Shown in pieces: positions 23,450-31,809 of a stretch of 53,935 bases of DNA. The translations under genes were made by a program, and so were the position numbers. The stretch's first letter is position 1. Each line of letters opens with the position of its first letter. Below the pieces are notes generated by a model that was not told the DNA's origin, did not search any database, and saw only the letters and a list, made by a program, of their open reading frames with translations. This DNA comes from Marinobacterium marinum (GTDB lineage: Bacteria > Pseudomonadota > Gammaproteobacteria > Pseudomonadales > Balneatricaceae): positions 1 to 53,935 of the forward strand of contig NZ_JACEMT010000001.1 of NCBI RefSeq assembly GCF_013868415.1, read 5' to 3'.

Positions 23450-24507
23450 GAGTCTCTCTGAAACTGAAGGTTGATCGGCTGGCGCAGACGAACCAGCTTA
23501 AACTGTCCGCTATCCAGGTGCGTGTGTATATCGGCAAACAGGCCAATGGCCTTGCGTTCCAGTGGAATATGCTGGTTGACTACAAAGCAGGCGCTGCCCT
23601 TCGCCGACAGCAGACGCCGGGCCGCGTGAAGAAAACGGTCTGTCAGGTCGCCATCAACGGAAAAGCCGCTGTGGAAGGGTGGGTTGCAAAGCAGAACGTC
23701 GAAGCCGGGGGATAGTCGATCACCGGCGTCAGCCGCGATAACTTCGGCCTGTTGCAGTCCGGCCTGATCCAGATTATAGCGGCAGGCACGCAGGGCTGCG
23801 GCATTGTTATCACTGCAGACCAAGGCCGTTGTGCTATCAGCGACGTTCAGGGCGAGATAGCCGAAACCGCAGCCTAGATCAAGCACTTTACCCGGCAGCG
23901 GCAGAGAACTGCCCAGCATGGCAGGCAGCTGCTCGATCAGCAGGGCGCTGCCGCGATCGATCTTGTTCCAGCCGAACAGCCCCGGCTTGGACCAGTATTG
24001 GCGTTGGGCATCGGCACAGGCCGGGCGGAGTTCGGAGTAGTGTTGATGATCCGGACACGGGCCTGTTCCGTTGCCTTGGCGGATATGTGCGTGCCAGCTG
24101 TTGGGACCCAGCTTCTGTTCCGTGCGTGTGCCTTCGAGGCAGGCTTCGGCCTTGCGGGCGTAGGTTCGAATTCCCTCGCCCTTGTCGCCCAACAGGCTAA
24201 GGCTACCGTCTGCACGTAAAAGACGTTGTGCTGCAGTGATCAGATAGTGGACAACGGGCTTCTCCTTGGACACTCGATAGATGATCTGATCGAAGCCTGC
24301 CGATGCCAGAGCGGACAAGTCGAAATCACTGAAGTGGGCGTCCCAGCCACACTGCTGCAGGCGCTCAATGACATCGAAACGATTGCCTACAACCAGAACC
24401 GCAGGGTTGGCCGGCATATCGAGTTGAATATTTTCGTCTACCAGCCAAAGGGTGGTGCCGGAAGCCTGGCGTAACAGCTGGTTGAGTTCGGTAGTCAGCA
24501 CGTCCAT
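23446..24507 (-). CDS. rsmC: 16S rRNA (guanine-1207-N2) methyltransferase, RsmC type
   Basis: Two-domain SAM methyltransferase. The N-terminal half (to about residue 180) is a degenerate methyltransferase-like domain. The catalytic C-terminal half has the SAM motif KVLDLGCGFGYLA and the amino-methylation motif NPPFHSGF. The segment GLFGWNKIDRGSALLIEQLP corresponds to the PGVFS...LD.G..LL region of RsmC and RlmG, so RlmG-like specificity is the main alternative. The ATG at 24507 lies one base past the rsuA stop; a TTG at 24522 would add five residues and overlap rsuA. It is 353 aa. Confidence 0.82.
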   Translation of the reverse strand: MDVLTTELNQLLRQASGTTLWLVDENIQLDMPANPAVLVVGNRFDVIERLQQCGWDAHFSDFDLSALASAGFDQIIYRVSKEKPVVHYLITAAQRLLRADGSLSLLGDKGEGIRTYARKAEACLEGTRTEQKLGPNSWHAHIRQGNGTGPCPDHQHYSELRPACADAQRQYWSKPGLFGWNKIDRGSALLIEQLPAMLGSSLPLPGKVLDLGCGFGYLALNVADSTTALVCSDNNAAALRACRYNLDQAGLQQAEVIAADAGDRLSPGFDVLLCNPPFHSGFSVDGDLTDRFLHAARRLLSAKGSACFVVNQHIPLERKAIGLFADIHTHLDSGQFKLVRLRQPINLQFQRDS

Positions 24508-24508
24508 A

Positions 24509-25198
24509 TCAGATACTGGCAATTTCTTCAGGAGTCAGTTCACGGTACTCGCCGGGCTCCAGCATCTCATCCAGCGTGATGCTGCCAATCTGCTCGCGGT
24601 GCAGGGCGACCACCCGGTTGCCAATGGCGGCGAACATGCGCTTGACTTGATGATAACGGCCCTCGTGCAGACAGATACGGGCCTGATGCGCAGACAGAAT
24701 CTCCAGTTCGGCAGGTTGGGTACGCAGTTTTTCACCTTTCAGCATCAGACCCTCGGCAAAGGTGCGAACCGCATCACTCGGGATGGGGTCAGCGGTATCG
24801 ACCAGGTAGACCTTGCCGGTTTTGTGATTGGGCGATGCGACACGGTGAGCCCACTGGCCATCGTCGGTCAGCAGCACCAGTCCGGTCGTATCGATATCCA
24901 GTCGGCCACAGATATTCAAACGTTCGACGCGGGGCAGTTCCAGCAATGCGAGCACAGTCGGGTGGGTGGGGTCATCGGTGGCACAGATCACTCCTTCCGG
25001 CTTGTACAGCATCAGGTAGCGTGTGCGGGGCGCCTCCAGAGGCATTCCCTGGAGATTGATCTCGTCATGTTCGCCAACCTTGCGGCCGGGGTCGCGTTCC
25101 GGTACATCATTGACGGTGACCTCGTTTGCATGGAGTAGCCGTTTGACTTCCTTGCGTGAGAAGTCCGTTACCTGAGTAATATATTTATCGAGTCGCAT
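24509..25198 (-). CDS. rsuA: 16S rRNA pseudouridine-516 synthase
   Basis: Makes pseudouridine 516 in 16S rRNA. The ATG at 25198 gives 229 aa (E. coli: 231). An N-terminal S4 RNA-binding domain (MRLDKYITQVTDFSRKEV) is followed by the synthase domain with catalytic Asp101 in CGRLDIDTTGLVLLTDDG, and the C-terminal EGRYHQVKRMFAAIGN motif. The frame extends upstream to 25372, but that part does not match the family and crosses the divergent promoter region. It heads a unit of two rRNA-modification genes. Confidence 0.93.
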   Translation of the reverse strand: MRLDKYITQVTDFSRKEVKRLLHANEVTVNDVPERDPGRKVGEHDEINLQGMPLEAPRTRYLMLYKPEGVICATDDPTHPTVLALLELPRVERLNICGRLDIDTTGLVLLTDDGQWAHRVASPNHKTGKVYLVDTADPIPSDAVRTFAEGLMLKGEKLRTQPAELEILSAHQARICLHEGRYHQVKRMFAAIGNRVVALHREQIGSITLDEMLEPGEYRELTPEEIASI

Positions 25199-25321
25199 GT
25201 GAACCTGCAAACCAGTCAAAAGGTCTAGTATATAGTAGCGGCCAGGGGGACCACAGGGTGTTGTGAAAGCTCCGGTCCAATCCGGTAAAATGGTGCTCTT
25301 AATCTGATTGCTGAGGTGTCT

Positions 25322-26158
25322 GTGAAGCTTTTTGTCGATAACCTGACACATGTCGATTTTTCCTACCTGCATCCCGAACGTGGCCTTCTTGGAGAGTCCT
25401 GGGCGGTGCAGCTAGTGCTGGACGGGGGGTTGGATGAGCAGGGCATGATCTGCGACTTCGGTGTGGTCAAGCGCCGGGTCAAGCAGTGGCTGGATACCTA
25501 TGTCGATCATCGACTGGTCGTGCCAACGGGAATGCCCCGCCTGAAACTCGATACGGTGGCCGGCATGACCGAAGTGAACTGGCAGTATCCCGAAGGGGAA
25601 CGCTTCTATTGCCGGGCACCCGAACAGGCAATCGCGGCTGTTCCGGTGGCCGAAATTAGTGCGGAAGGCTTGGCCGAGTGGTGTCGCGACCAGTTGCTGG
25701 CGCTGTTTCCAGATCAGGTCAAAGGAGTCGAGCTGAAATTCATGCCCGAATCCATTGAGGGGCACTTTTATCATTACAGCCACGGCTTGCAGCAGCATGA
25801 GGGTAATTGCCAGCGCATTGCACATGGGCATCGCTCGAGTATCGAGATTTACCGCAACGGGCAGCGAGACGAAGCGCTGGAAGGGGCCTGGGCCGGACAT
25901 TTCCGGGATATCTATATCGGTACCCGGACTCACCTGCGCAGTGATGCCAATCATGAACACCACTATGCCTATACCGCGCCACAGGGGAATTTTGAACTGA
26001 TCCTGCCGGCACGTTGCTGTTATCTGATCGACGTTGAAACAACGGTGGAGCAGATTGCGATGTATCTGGCCCGTACGATCAAGGCGGAATATATGCACGA
26101 TGCCGTGGTTGTAAAGGCATTCGAGGGTATCGGTAAGGGTGCGATCGCGTCCGCCTGA
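25322..26158 (+). CDS. Tandem-domain 6-pyruvoyl-tetrahydropterin synthase/QueD-fold protein
   Basis: A 278-aa protein with two copies of the QueD/PTPS tunnelling fold. Domain 1 (about 1-150) has the [10 protein letters not shown] and VDHRL elements and a closing ELKFMPES segment, but GESW replaces the zinc-binding HGH. Domain 2 (about 151-278) keeps a likely zinc site and catalytic cysteine: His154, Cys163, His168, His170 ([12 protein letters not shown]). Canonical QueD is about 120 aa, so this resembles a fused pseudo-dimer. GTG 25322 is favoured (TGAGG 5-6 bases upstream); GTG 25316 is in frame. The neighbours give no pathway clue, so the substrate (queuosine precursor or another pterin) is unknown. 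Confidence 0.75.
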   Translation: MKLFVDNLTHVDFSYLHPERGLLGESWAVQLVLDGGLDEQGMICDFGVVKRRVKQWLDTYVDHRLVVPTGMPRLKLDTVAGMTEVNWQYPEGERFYCRAPEQAIAAVPVAEISAEGLAEWCRDQLLALFPDQVKGVELKFMPESIEGHFYHYSHGLQQHEGNCQRIAHGHRSSIEIYRNGQRDEALEGAWAGHFRDIYIGTRTHLRSDANHEHHYAYTAPQGNFELILPARCCYLIDVETTVEQIAMYLARTIKAEYMHDAVVVKAFEGIGKGAIASA

Positions 26159-26174
26159 GACCTGTTATTGAAAT

Positions 26175-26206
26175 GCAAACAGCCGCCTTTCAAGGCGGCT
26201 GTTTGC
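26175..26206. terminator. Bidirectional hairpin between convergent genes
   Basis: A perfect 15-bp inverted repeat (GCAAACAGCCGCCTT and its complement). The hairpin is very stable, but neither side has a long T tract, so it may act as a transcript stabiliser as well as a terminator. Confidence 0.7.
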
Positions 26207-26225
26207 GTTCTGCAGGTCGGTGGTT

Positions 26226-27407
26226 TCAGTCGCGCTCGATTGCCAGCGCGGTACCCATGCCGCCGCCGATGCACAAGGTCGCCAGGCCTTTTTTCGCGTC
26301 ACGTTTGATCATTTCATGGACCAGACTGACCAGAATGCGGCAGCCTGAAGCGCCGATCGGGTGGCCCAGTGCAATGGCGCCACCATTTACGTTGACGATG
26401 TCGGTGTTCCAGCCCAGGTCCTGATTGACAGACATAGCCTGGGCGGCAAAGGCTTCATTGGCTTCGACAAGTTCCAGGTCATCAATGCCCCAGCCGGCTT
26501 TTTCCAGCGCCTTGGTGGTTGCGCAGATCGGGCCGGTACCCATGATGGCGGGGTCGACTCCGGCAGAGGCGTAAGCCTTGATGCGTGCCAATGGTTTCAA
26601 GCCCAGCGCGTCGGCCTTTTCGGCAGAGCACAGAATGACGGCGGCGGCACCATCATTGATGGTGGAGCTGTTACCGGCGGTTACGGTGCCGTCCTTCTTG
26701 AAGGCCGGGCGCAGTTTTCCCAGGGCTTCAGCAGTGCAACCGAAACGGGGTTGTTCGTCGGTATCGAAGACGATTGGGTCACCCTTGCGCTGCGGGATGC
26801 TGACCGGAATGATTTCGTCCTTGAAGCGACCTGAGGTTACCGCCGCTTCGGCCTTGTTTTGTGAGGCGCTGGCAAAAGCATCCTGCTGTTCACGGGTAAA
26901 ACCGTATTTGTCGACGATATTCTCGGTGGTGATGCCCATGTGGTAGTTGTTGAAGGCGTCCCAGAGGCCGTCATTGATCATGGAGTCGACCATTTTCCAG
27001 TCGCCCATGCGGGCCCCGTTACGGGAGTTGGGGAGGATATGCGGTGACTGTGACATGCTTTCCTGGCCACCGGCAATCACAACATCGGCGTCGCCACAGC
27101 GGATGGCCTGGGTTGCCAGCTGCAGCGCCTTGAGGCCGGAACCGCAGACCTTATTGATGGTCATGGCGGGCACTTCCTGCGGTATGCCTGCGTTGATCAT
27201 CGCCTGACGTGCAGGGTTCTGGCCGCAGCCGGCGGTCAATACTTGACCGAGAATGACTTCGTCCACTTCTGCCGGGTTCAGCCCGGTCTGCTCAAGCAGC
27301 CCCTCGATAACCCTGGTGCCGATAGAAGCGGCGGTCAGGGAAGCGAGAGAACCATTGAATGCACCAACCGCCGTGCGTCCGGCAGCAACAATAACAACAT
27401 CGCGCAT
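26226..27407 (-). CDS. Acetyl-CoA acetyltransferase (thiolase)
   Basis: Condenses two acetyl-CoA to acetoacetyl-CoA or runs in reverse. At 393 aa it matches AtoB/PhaA biosynthetic-type thiolases. Nucleophile Cys88 is in NKVCGSG, His349 in [14 protein letters not shown] and Cys379 in [12 protein letters not shown] lies upstream of the ATG. It stands alone: no phaB, phaC or CoA-transferase gene is adjacent, so its role in polyhydroxybutyrate, ketone-body or fatty-acid metabolism is not decided by context. Confidence 0.95.
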   Translation of the reverse strand: MRDVVIVAAGRTAVGAFNGSLASLTAASIGTRVIEGLLEQTGLNPAEVDEVILGQVLTAGCGQNPARQAMINAGIPQEVPAMTINKVCGSGLKALQLATQAIRCGDADVVIAGGQESMSQSPHILPNSRNGARMGDWKMVDSMINDGLWDAFNNYHMGITTENIVDKYGFTREQQDAFASASQNKAEAAVTSGRFKDEIIPVSIPQRKGDPIVFDTDEQPRFGCTAEALGKLRPAFKKDGTVTAGNSSTINDGAAAVILCSAEKADALGLKPLARIKAYASAGVDPAIMGTGPICATTKALEKAGWGIDDLELVEANEAFAAQAMSVNQDLGWNTDIVNVNGGAIALGHPIGASGCRILVSLVHEMIKRDAKKGLATLCIGGGMGTALAIERD

Positions 27408-27593
27408 AATCAGAGTGCCTCTTTTGTTTGTATCATTATTGATCCTGTACCCATGCTAGAGCGGCTTGGTGACCGGGAAGTTGCATATATTCGGGTACGA
27501 CACAGGCCTGGGTCGGCGCCGTGGCGCTTGACTTGGAAGTCTTTCGAGTCTGCGTGATGCGGGAAGGGAGTGTCAAGTAGCGAAAAGGACTAA

Positions 27594-27610
27594 TTTGTGC
27601 GTTGCACAAA
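27594..27610. repeat. Perfect 7-bp inverted repeat TTTGTGC-GTT-GCACAAA
   Basis: A short palindrome in the thiolase/panC gap, overlapping by three bases the left arm of the panC terminator. It may be an operator or a hairpin competing with the terminator; no factor can be assigned. The remaining 261 bases between thiolase and panC show no gene. Confidence 0.6.
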
Positions 27611-27643
27611 ACGGCCTGACCAAGAGCAGAATCAGGCCGTTTT
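27608..27643 (-). terminator. Terminator after panC
   Basis: A perfect 12-bp stem (AAAACGGCCTGA/TCAGGCCGTTTT) around a 12-base loop, with TTTT on the minus strand as part of the stem end. It lies about 25 bases past the panC stop and ends the pcnB-folK-panB-panC unit. Confidence 0.85.
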
Positions 27644-27668
27644 AACGGGCGACCGGCGGCAGCCCTGG

Positions 27669-28508
27669 TCAGATCTCGATATTGTCGATTAGACGAGCGC
27701 GCCCAAGGAACGCGGCGGCCAATACCACCTTGTCATCTGCGGGGCTGGCGGGTAGCAGAGTATCGCGGTTCAGAATGCGATAAAAGTCACGGCGGAACCC
27801 CGCGTTTTCCAGGGTCTTCTGGGCCTGCTCTTCCAGCAGCGGAAAATCGGTACTGCCCTGACGGACTGCATCGGCGGTCAGTTGCAGGGTTTGTTGCAGT
27901 ACAGCAGCGGCAGTCAGTTCATCCTGTGTCAGATAGCCGTTTCGTGAACTCAGTGCCAAACCACTCTCGGCGCGTACCGTTGGTACACCGATAATGTCGA
28001 CCGGTATGCACAGGTCGCGCACCATCTTCCGGATGACGGCCACCTGTTGATAATCCTTCAGGCCGAATACGGCCACATCCGGTTGTACCATGTTGAACAG
28101 CTTGCAGACTACGGTGCTAACGCCGCGGAAATGGCCGGGGCGGCTGACGCCACAGTGGATATCGGACAAACCGGGAACCTCCACCAGCGTTTGTGCGGCC
28201 TGACCATCCGGGTAGACTTCGCTGACGGTGGGGGCAAACAGCAGATGACAGCCGACGGAAGCCAGTTTCTGCTGGTCTTCAGTCAGGGTGCGCGGATAAC
28301 TGTCCAGGTCTTCGTTAGGACCGAACTGCAAGGGGTTAACGAAGATGCTGGTGATGACGATGTCCGCATGCTGAAGCGCTGTCTGTACCAGGCTCAGATG
28401 TCCCTGATGCAGGTTGCCCATGGTGGGGACCAGGGCGATTCGCTTGTCGGCCAGGCGGTGCTCGCGCACCGCTGCACGTAGTTCAGCGAGGGTGTGTATC
28501 GCGTACAT
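27669..28508 (-). CDS. panC: Pantoate--beta-alanine ligase
   Basis: ATP-dependent joining of pantoate and beta-alanine to pantothenate, the CoA precursor. It is 279 aa with the nucleotidyl-transferase motif [15 protein letters not shown], the pantoate-site [13 protein letters not shown] and the KMSKS-like SSRNGYL. It starts two bases after the panB stop, so the two consecutive pathway enzymes are co-expressed. Confidence 0.98.
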   Translation of the reverse strand: MYAIHTLAELRAAVREHRLADKRIALVPTMGNLHQGHLSLVQTALQHADIVITSIFVNPLQFGPNEDLDSYPRTLTEDQQKLASVGCHLLFAPTVSEVYPDGQAAQTLVEVPGLSDIHCGVSRPGHFRGVSTVVCKLFNMVQPDVAVFGLKDYQQVAVIRKMVRDLCIPVDIIGVPTVRAESGLALSSRNGYLTQDELTAAAVLQQTLQLTADAVRQGSTDFPLLEEQAQKTLENAGFRRDFYRILNRDTLLPASPADDKVVLAAAFLGRARLIDNIEI

Positions 28509-28510
28509 TG

Positions 28511-29305
28511 TTAATTGAATCCGTGTTCTTCGGCAGGGAACTGACCGTTGCGTACCTGTTCGCCGTACAGGCGGAAGGCATCCTGGATGCTGTTGGCTTC
28601 GGGCATGAAATTCTTGACGAATTTGGGTACTCGGCCGGTCGTGATGCCGAGCATGTCGTGCATCACGAGAACCTGCGCATCGGTGTGCTGACCGGCACCG
28701 ATACCGATGACCGGGATATCCACGTTACGGGTGATTTCCTGAGCCAGCAGGGAAGGTACACATTCCAGCAGGAGCATGCTGGCACCGGCCTGTTCCAGCC
28801 GCTTGGCGTCTTCCAGCATTTTCAGCGCGGAATGTTCGTCACGCCCTTGTACCCGGTAACCGCCCAGTTTGTTGACGGCTTGCGGCGTCAAGCCCAAGTG
28901 GGCGCAGACAGGCACGCCGCGCTCGGCCAGAAGGCTGACACTGTCACATAGCCAATCGCCTCCTTCCAGCTTGACGATTTGTGCCCCGGCCTGCATCAGG
29001 GCCGCCGCACTGTCCATGGCCTGTTCGGGCGTGGCATAGCTCATGAAGGGCAGGTCGGCCATGATCATCGCACCCTGATTGCCACGGGCAACGCAGGCGG
29101 TGTGATAGACCATTTCTTCGACGGTAACGGGCAGGGTGCTGTCCTGTCCTTGCAATACCATGCCGAGTGAGTCGCCGACGAGGATCATCTCGATGCCGGC
29201 ACTGCTGACCAGGTGCGAGAATGTCGCGTCGTAGGCGGTCAATACGGCAAACTTTTCACCCGCCTGTTTACGGGCGTTCAGGGTATGCAGCGTGATGTTA
29301 CTCAT
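28511..29305 (-). CDS. panB: 3-methyl-2-oxobutanoate hydroxymethyltransferase
   Basis: Transfers a hydroxymethyl group from methylene-tetrahydrofolate to ketoisovalerate, the first pantothenate step. It is 264 aa with metal-ligand motifs [11 protein letters not shown] and ADLPF, the KLEGG motif and the catalytic-region LLLECVP. AGAGAA precedes the ATG. It lies 52 bases after folK; the link of a folate-dependent enzyme to a folate gene is conserved in Pseudomonas. Confidence 0.98.
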   Translation of the reverse strand: MSNITLHTLNARKQAGEKFAVLTAYDATFSHLVSSAGIEMILVGDSLGMVLQGQDSTLPVTVEEMVYHTACVARGNQGAMIMADLPFMSYATPEQAMDSAAALMQAGAQIVKLEGGDWLCDSVSLLAERGVPVCAHLGLTPQAVNKLGGYRVQGRDEHSALKMLEDAKRLEQAGASMLLLECVPSLLAQEITRNVDIPVIGIGAGQHTDAQVLVMHDMLGITTGRVPKFVKNFMPEANSIQDAFRLYGEQVRNGQFPAEEHGFN

Positions 29306-29357
29306 AGCATTCTCTTTGTTATCAATGAGACGCCGATCCAGTTCGGCCTTGAGCGGA

Positions 29358-29840
29358 TTATAGCGATATCCTTTCCAGTGTGCCCAGTGGACAATGGATT
29401 AGATGTGAGGATAACGCCGAGCCGTCGGGCAGGCGGAGCTCGGGGGTGATTTCGGCCAGGGGCCAGAGCACAAAATTGCGCTCCAGCATCCAGGCATGAG
29501 GTACTGTAAGGCGTTCGGTTGCGAGTGTCAGGTTTGCAAACAACAGAATATCCAGGTCCAGCGTTCTGGGGCCCCAGTGGATCTTGCGGACCCGCTGGTG
29601 TGCCTGCTCGATTGCCTGCAGAGCATCCAGCAGCTGTTCGGGCTCCAGCGCGGTATCCAGCGCGGCAACCGCGTTGATGTAATCCGGCTGGCCTGGCGGG
29701 CCGACCGGATCTGAGCGGTAGAGTGAGGAGTGAGCAATGACCCGAGTATGCGGGATATGGTCCAGCTCCTGCAAAGCGTCACGGACCTGTTGGTGCGGAT
29801 CTTCAAGGTTGCTGCCCAGGCCGATATAGGCGCGTCTCAC
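29358..29840 (-). CDS. folK: 6-hydroxymethyl-7,8-dihydropterin pyrophosphokinase
   Basis: Pyrophosphorylates hydroxymethyl-dihydropterin, supplying FolP. It is 160 aa with [11 protein letters not shown] at the N-terminus and the signature [12 protein letters not shown] with the two metal-binding aspartates. The start is GTG at 29840, whose GTGA overlaps the pcnB stop, so translation is probably coupled to pcnB. Confidence 0.97.
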   Translation of the reverse strand: MRRAYIGLGSNLEDPHQQVRDALQELDHIPHTRVIAHSSLYRSDPVGPPGQPDYINAVAALDTALEPEQLLDALQAIEQAHQRVRKIHWGPRTLDLDILLFANLTLATERLTVPHAWMLERNFVLWPLAEITPELRLPDGSALSSHLIHCPLGTLERISL

Positions 29841-31288
29841 ATCGGTTTCTCCTGGTTGTGTTCGCTATTCGGAGTGTGTTTGCGTGGTCGACGGCGACGT
29901 TTGCGCTTGGGTTTGTCGTCCTGATTGGATGGCATCATTTCCCGGCGATTGACCGGGTTAGCTACCTGATAATCGGTCCACCACTGCCCCAGCCCGTTCA
30001 GATCTTCGCCGCTGCTTTCACGCAGCAACAGCAGGTCATAGGCGGCGCGGAAGCGCGGGTGCTCCATCAACTGGTCCGCTTTTTTGCCCTGACGGCGTGG
30101 CAGGCGCAGTTGCAGTTCCCAGATTTCGCGTACCGGGGTGGAGAAGCGGCGCGGGATGGCCGTGCATTTCACCTGTTCGCCCAGTACCTGATTGGCGGCT
30201 TCGTGCAGCAATGGCAAGGGCGGAAGGTCGGAAGTGGGTTCCAGTTCACGGATGCGTTGCTGCAGGGGGTACCAGAGCAGAGCGGCAAACAGGAATGCGG
30301 GTGTGACGCTCTTGCCTTGAGCCAGGCGACGGTCCGTGTTGCCCAGTGCATTGATGATCAGCGTTTCAACCGGCAGCGTATCGTCTTCCAGCGCCAGATC
30401 GGTCAGCGGGAACAGGTATTGGAACAGGCCGAAGCGCTGCAGTTGGCGATAGGAGGCTTCGCCGTGTCCGCTCTGCAGCAGCTTGAGAACTTCGTCAAAC
30501 AAGCGTGCCGGGGATACGTTGCGCATCAGGCCGGCCAGGTCTCGAATGGGATTGGCGGTGTCCGGGTCGAGGTCAAAGTTCAGTTTTGCAGCAAAGCGTG
30601 CAGCCCTGAGCATGCGTACGGGGTCTTCACGGTAGCGTGCATTGGCGTCGCCAATCATGCGCAAGCGGTTGTTTTTCAGATCATCATAGCCGCCGGCGAA
30701 GTCGAGAATACTGTGATCCTTGGCATCATAGTAGAGCGCGTTGACGGTGAAGTCGCGCCGCAGGGCGTCTTCTTCAATGGTGCCGTAGACATTGTCGCGC
30801 AGGATCATGCCGGTGTCGGCTGTGCGCGCCTGATCACGGTTGACTTCATCCTGATCATGGGAGGCCCGGAAGGTGGCGACTTCGATGACTTCCCGTCCAA
30901 AGCGGACATGTAAAAGCTTGAAGCGTCGTCCGATCAGGCGGCCGCGCCGGAACAGCTCTTCGGCTTCTTCCGGATGTGCGGAGGTAGCGATGTCAAAGTC
31001 CTTGGGCTTGAGTCCCCGCAGCAGGTCTCGTATGCAGCCGCCCACCAGGTAGCCCTCGTAACCGGCATCTTCCAGTCGATACACCACTTTCATTGCGTTG
31101 TCGTCGAGATAGCGGCGCGGGATCTGGTGTTCGGATTCGGGGATGCGGCGGTACGGCAGCGTGTCGGTGCCGGAGGTTGAGGGCATGTCGGTGTCCCTGG
31201 TGGCTGTGCCGGAGCGCTTGCGGATCAGTATCCAGGCGGTCAAAGCGGCAACGAGCACTGCACAAATGATCAATAGAGTGGTCGGCAT
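29837..31288 (-). CDS. pcnB: Poly(A) polymerase I, possibly membrane-anchored
   Basis: Adds 3' poly(A) tails that mark RNAs for decay. The nucleotidyltransferase core is clear (YLVGGCIRDLLRG, catalytic Asp97 and Asp99 in KPKDFDIAT, RRDFTVNALYY, YREDPVRMLRAARF), and the C-terminus is a basic KRKRRRRPRK tail. From ATG 31288 (483 aa) residues 4-22 form a hydrophobic helix followed by RKR, a membrane anchor absent from E. coli PcnB. An internal ATG at 31186 would remove it. Both starts are preceded by CAGGGACACCG, with better spacing at the internal one (about 7 versus 13 bases). Both forms may be made. Confidence 0.95.
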   Translation of the reverse strand: MPTTLLIICAVLVAALTAWILIRKRSGTATRDTDMPSTSGTDTLPYRRIPESEHQIPRRYLDDNAMKVVYRLEDAGYEGYLVGGCIRDLLRGLKPKDFDIATSAHPEEAEELFRRGRLIGRRFKLLHVRFGREVIEVATFRASHDQDEVNRDQARTADTGMILRDNVYGTIEEDALRRDFTVNALYYDAKDHSILDFAGGYDDLKNNRLRMIGDANARYREDPVRMLRAARFAAKLNFDLDPDTANPIRDLAGLMRNVSPARLFDEVLKLLQSGHGEASYRQLQRFGLFQYLFPLTDLALEDDTLPVETLIINALGNTDRRLAQGKSVTPAFLFAALLWYPLQQRIRELEPTSDLPPLPLLHEAANQVLGEQVKCTAIPRRFSTPVREIWELQLRLPRRQGKKADQLMEHPRFRAAYDLLLLRESSGEDLNGLGQWWTDYQVANPVNRREMMPSNQDDKPKRKRRRRPRKHTPNSEHNQEKPM

Positions 31289-31440
31289 GGGTCGAACGGT
31301 GTCCCTGTCTGTAACGTCATCACGGTTGGCGCATCATAACACCTGGTTCCACTTAGGGCATAAGATTCGGTGTTGTTCGATACGGGTAAACGGATCAGGT
31401 AGCGTGTTGCAGGGAGTGTGGAAGGAGAGGAGTGGGGTGT

Positions 31441-31637
31441 CGGTCGTAAAGTGGCAACATTAAACTTAGCTTGTTGTTGTTGTTCCTAAGAGCACTGATT
31501 GGGGAGCGCTGCAGTGCCACTTTAACGACCGACTAAGCCTCATTATTATTTTTATTCGAGGCGGTTCACTCGTCGGCATGACCTGTTTTTATTTTTATTG
31601 CTGGTCAGGCTTCAGGGTGTGCGTTGTTGTTGTTCTG
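31441..31637 (-). ncRNA. crcZ: CrcZ-like small RNA with AAnAAnAA motifs
   Basis: No protein gene fits the 517 bases between cbrB and pcnB. Downstream of a sigma-54 promoter, the minus-strand transcript would begin with GAACAACAACAAC (23-35 of 31600s). Next come three hairpins with A-rich loops: TGACC/GGTCA (loop 31584-31602), GCCTC/GAGGC (loop 31542-31557) and CTTAG/CTAAG (loop 31470-31485, AACAACAACAACAA). A 16-bp stem with one bulge (31441-31456 with 31515-31531) encloses the last hairpin. A fifth short motif lies at 31369-31378. Pseudomonas CrcZ occupies the same locus and titrates Hfq/Crc through such motifs, relieving catabolite repression. The 3' end is uncertain: no T-tract terminator is seen, and readthrough into pcnB is possible. 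Function is inferred. Confidence 0.78.
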
Positions 31638-31647
31638 CCAAATATAC

Positions 31648-31664
31648 TGCAGTTGCCGTGCCAG
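31648..31664 (-). promoter_or_regulatory. Sigma-54 (-24/-12) promoter of the crcZ-like RNA
   Basis: The minus strand reads CTGGCACGGCAACTGCA, which matches the YTGGCACGRNNNTTGCW consensus except for C instead of T at the start of the -12 block. The predicted start is near 31637, two bases before the first AACAAC motif. The gene immediately upstream encodes CbrB, a sigma-54 activator. Confidence 0.85.
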
Positions 31665-31737
31665 TTTTCTTAACTATTTGTTTTATAAGGAAAATGGTTT
31701 TTTGAGTCGGTTTTTTGTCTCTAAAAACACAACAGAG

Positions 31738-31809
31738 TGTTACTTGAATATACACGAATAAAGGGATGTGGGTATTTAGGTAACACTTTGGAGTGTTACC
31801 GGTTGTTAC
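31738..31809. promoter_or_regulatory. Candidate CbrB enhancer sites
   Basis: A perfect palindrome at 31779-31800 has arms GGTAACACT and AGTGTTACC around TTGG. TGTTAC half-sites also occur at 31738-31743 and 31804-31809, the latter within the cbrB stop region and ten bases from the neighbouring half-site. They lie about 100-170 bases upstream of the predicted RNA start, a normal enhancer distance for a sigma-54 promoter. A palindromic CbrB site upstream of crcZ is known in P. aeruginosa; that this is the same site is inference. Confidence 0.65.
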
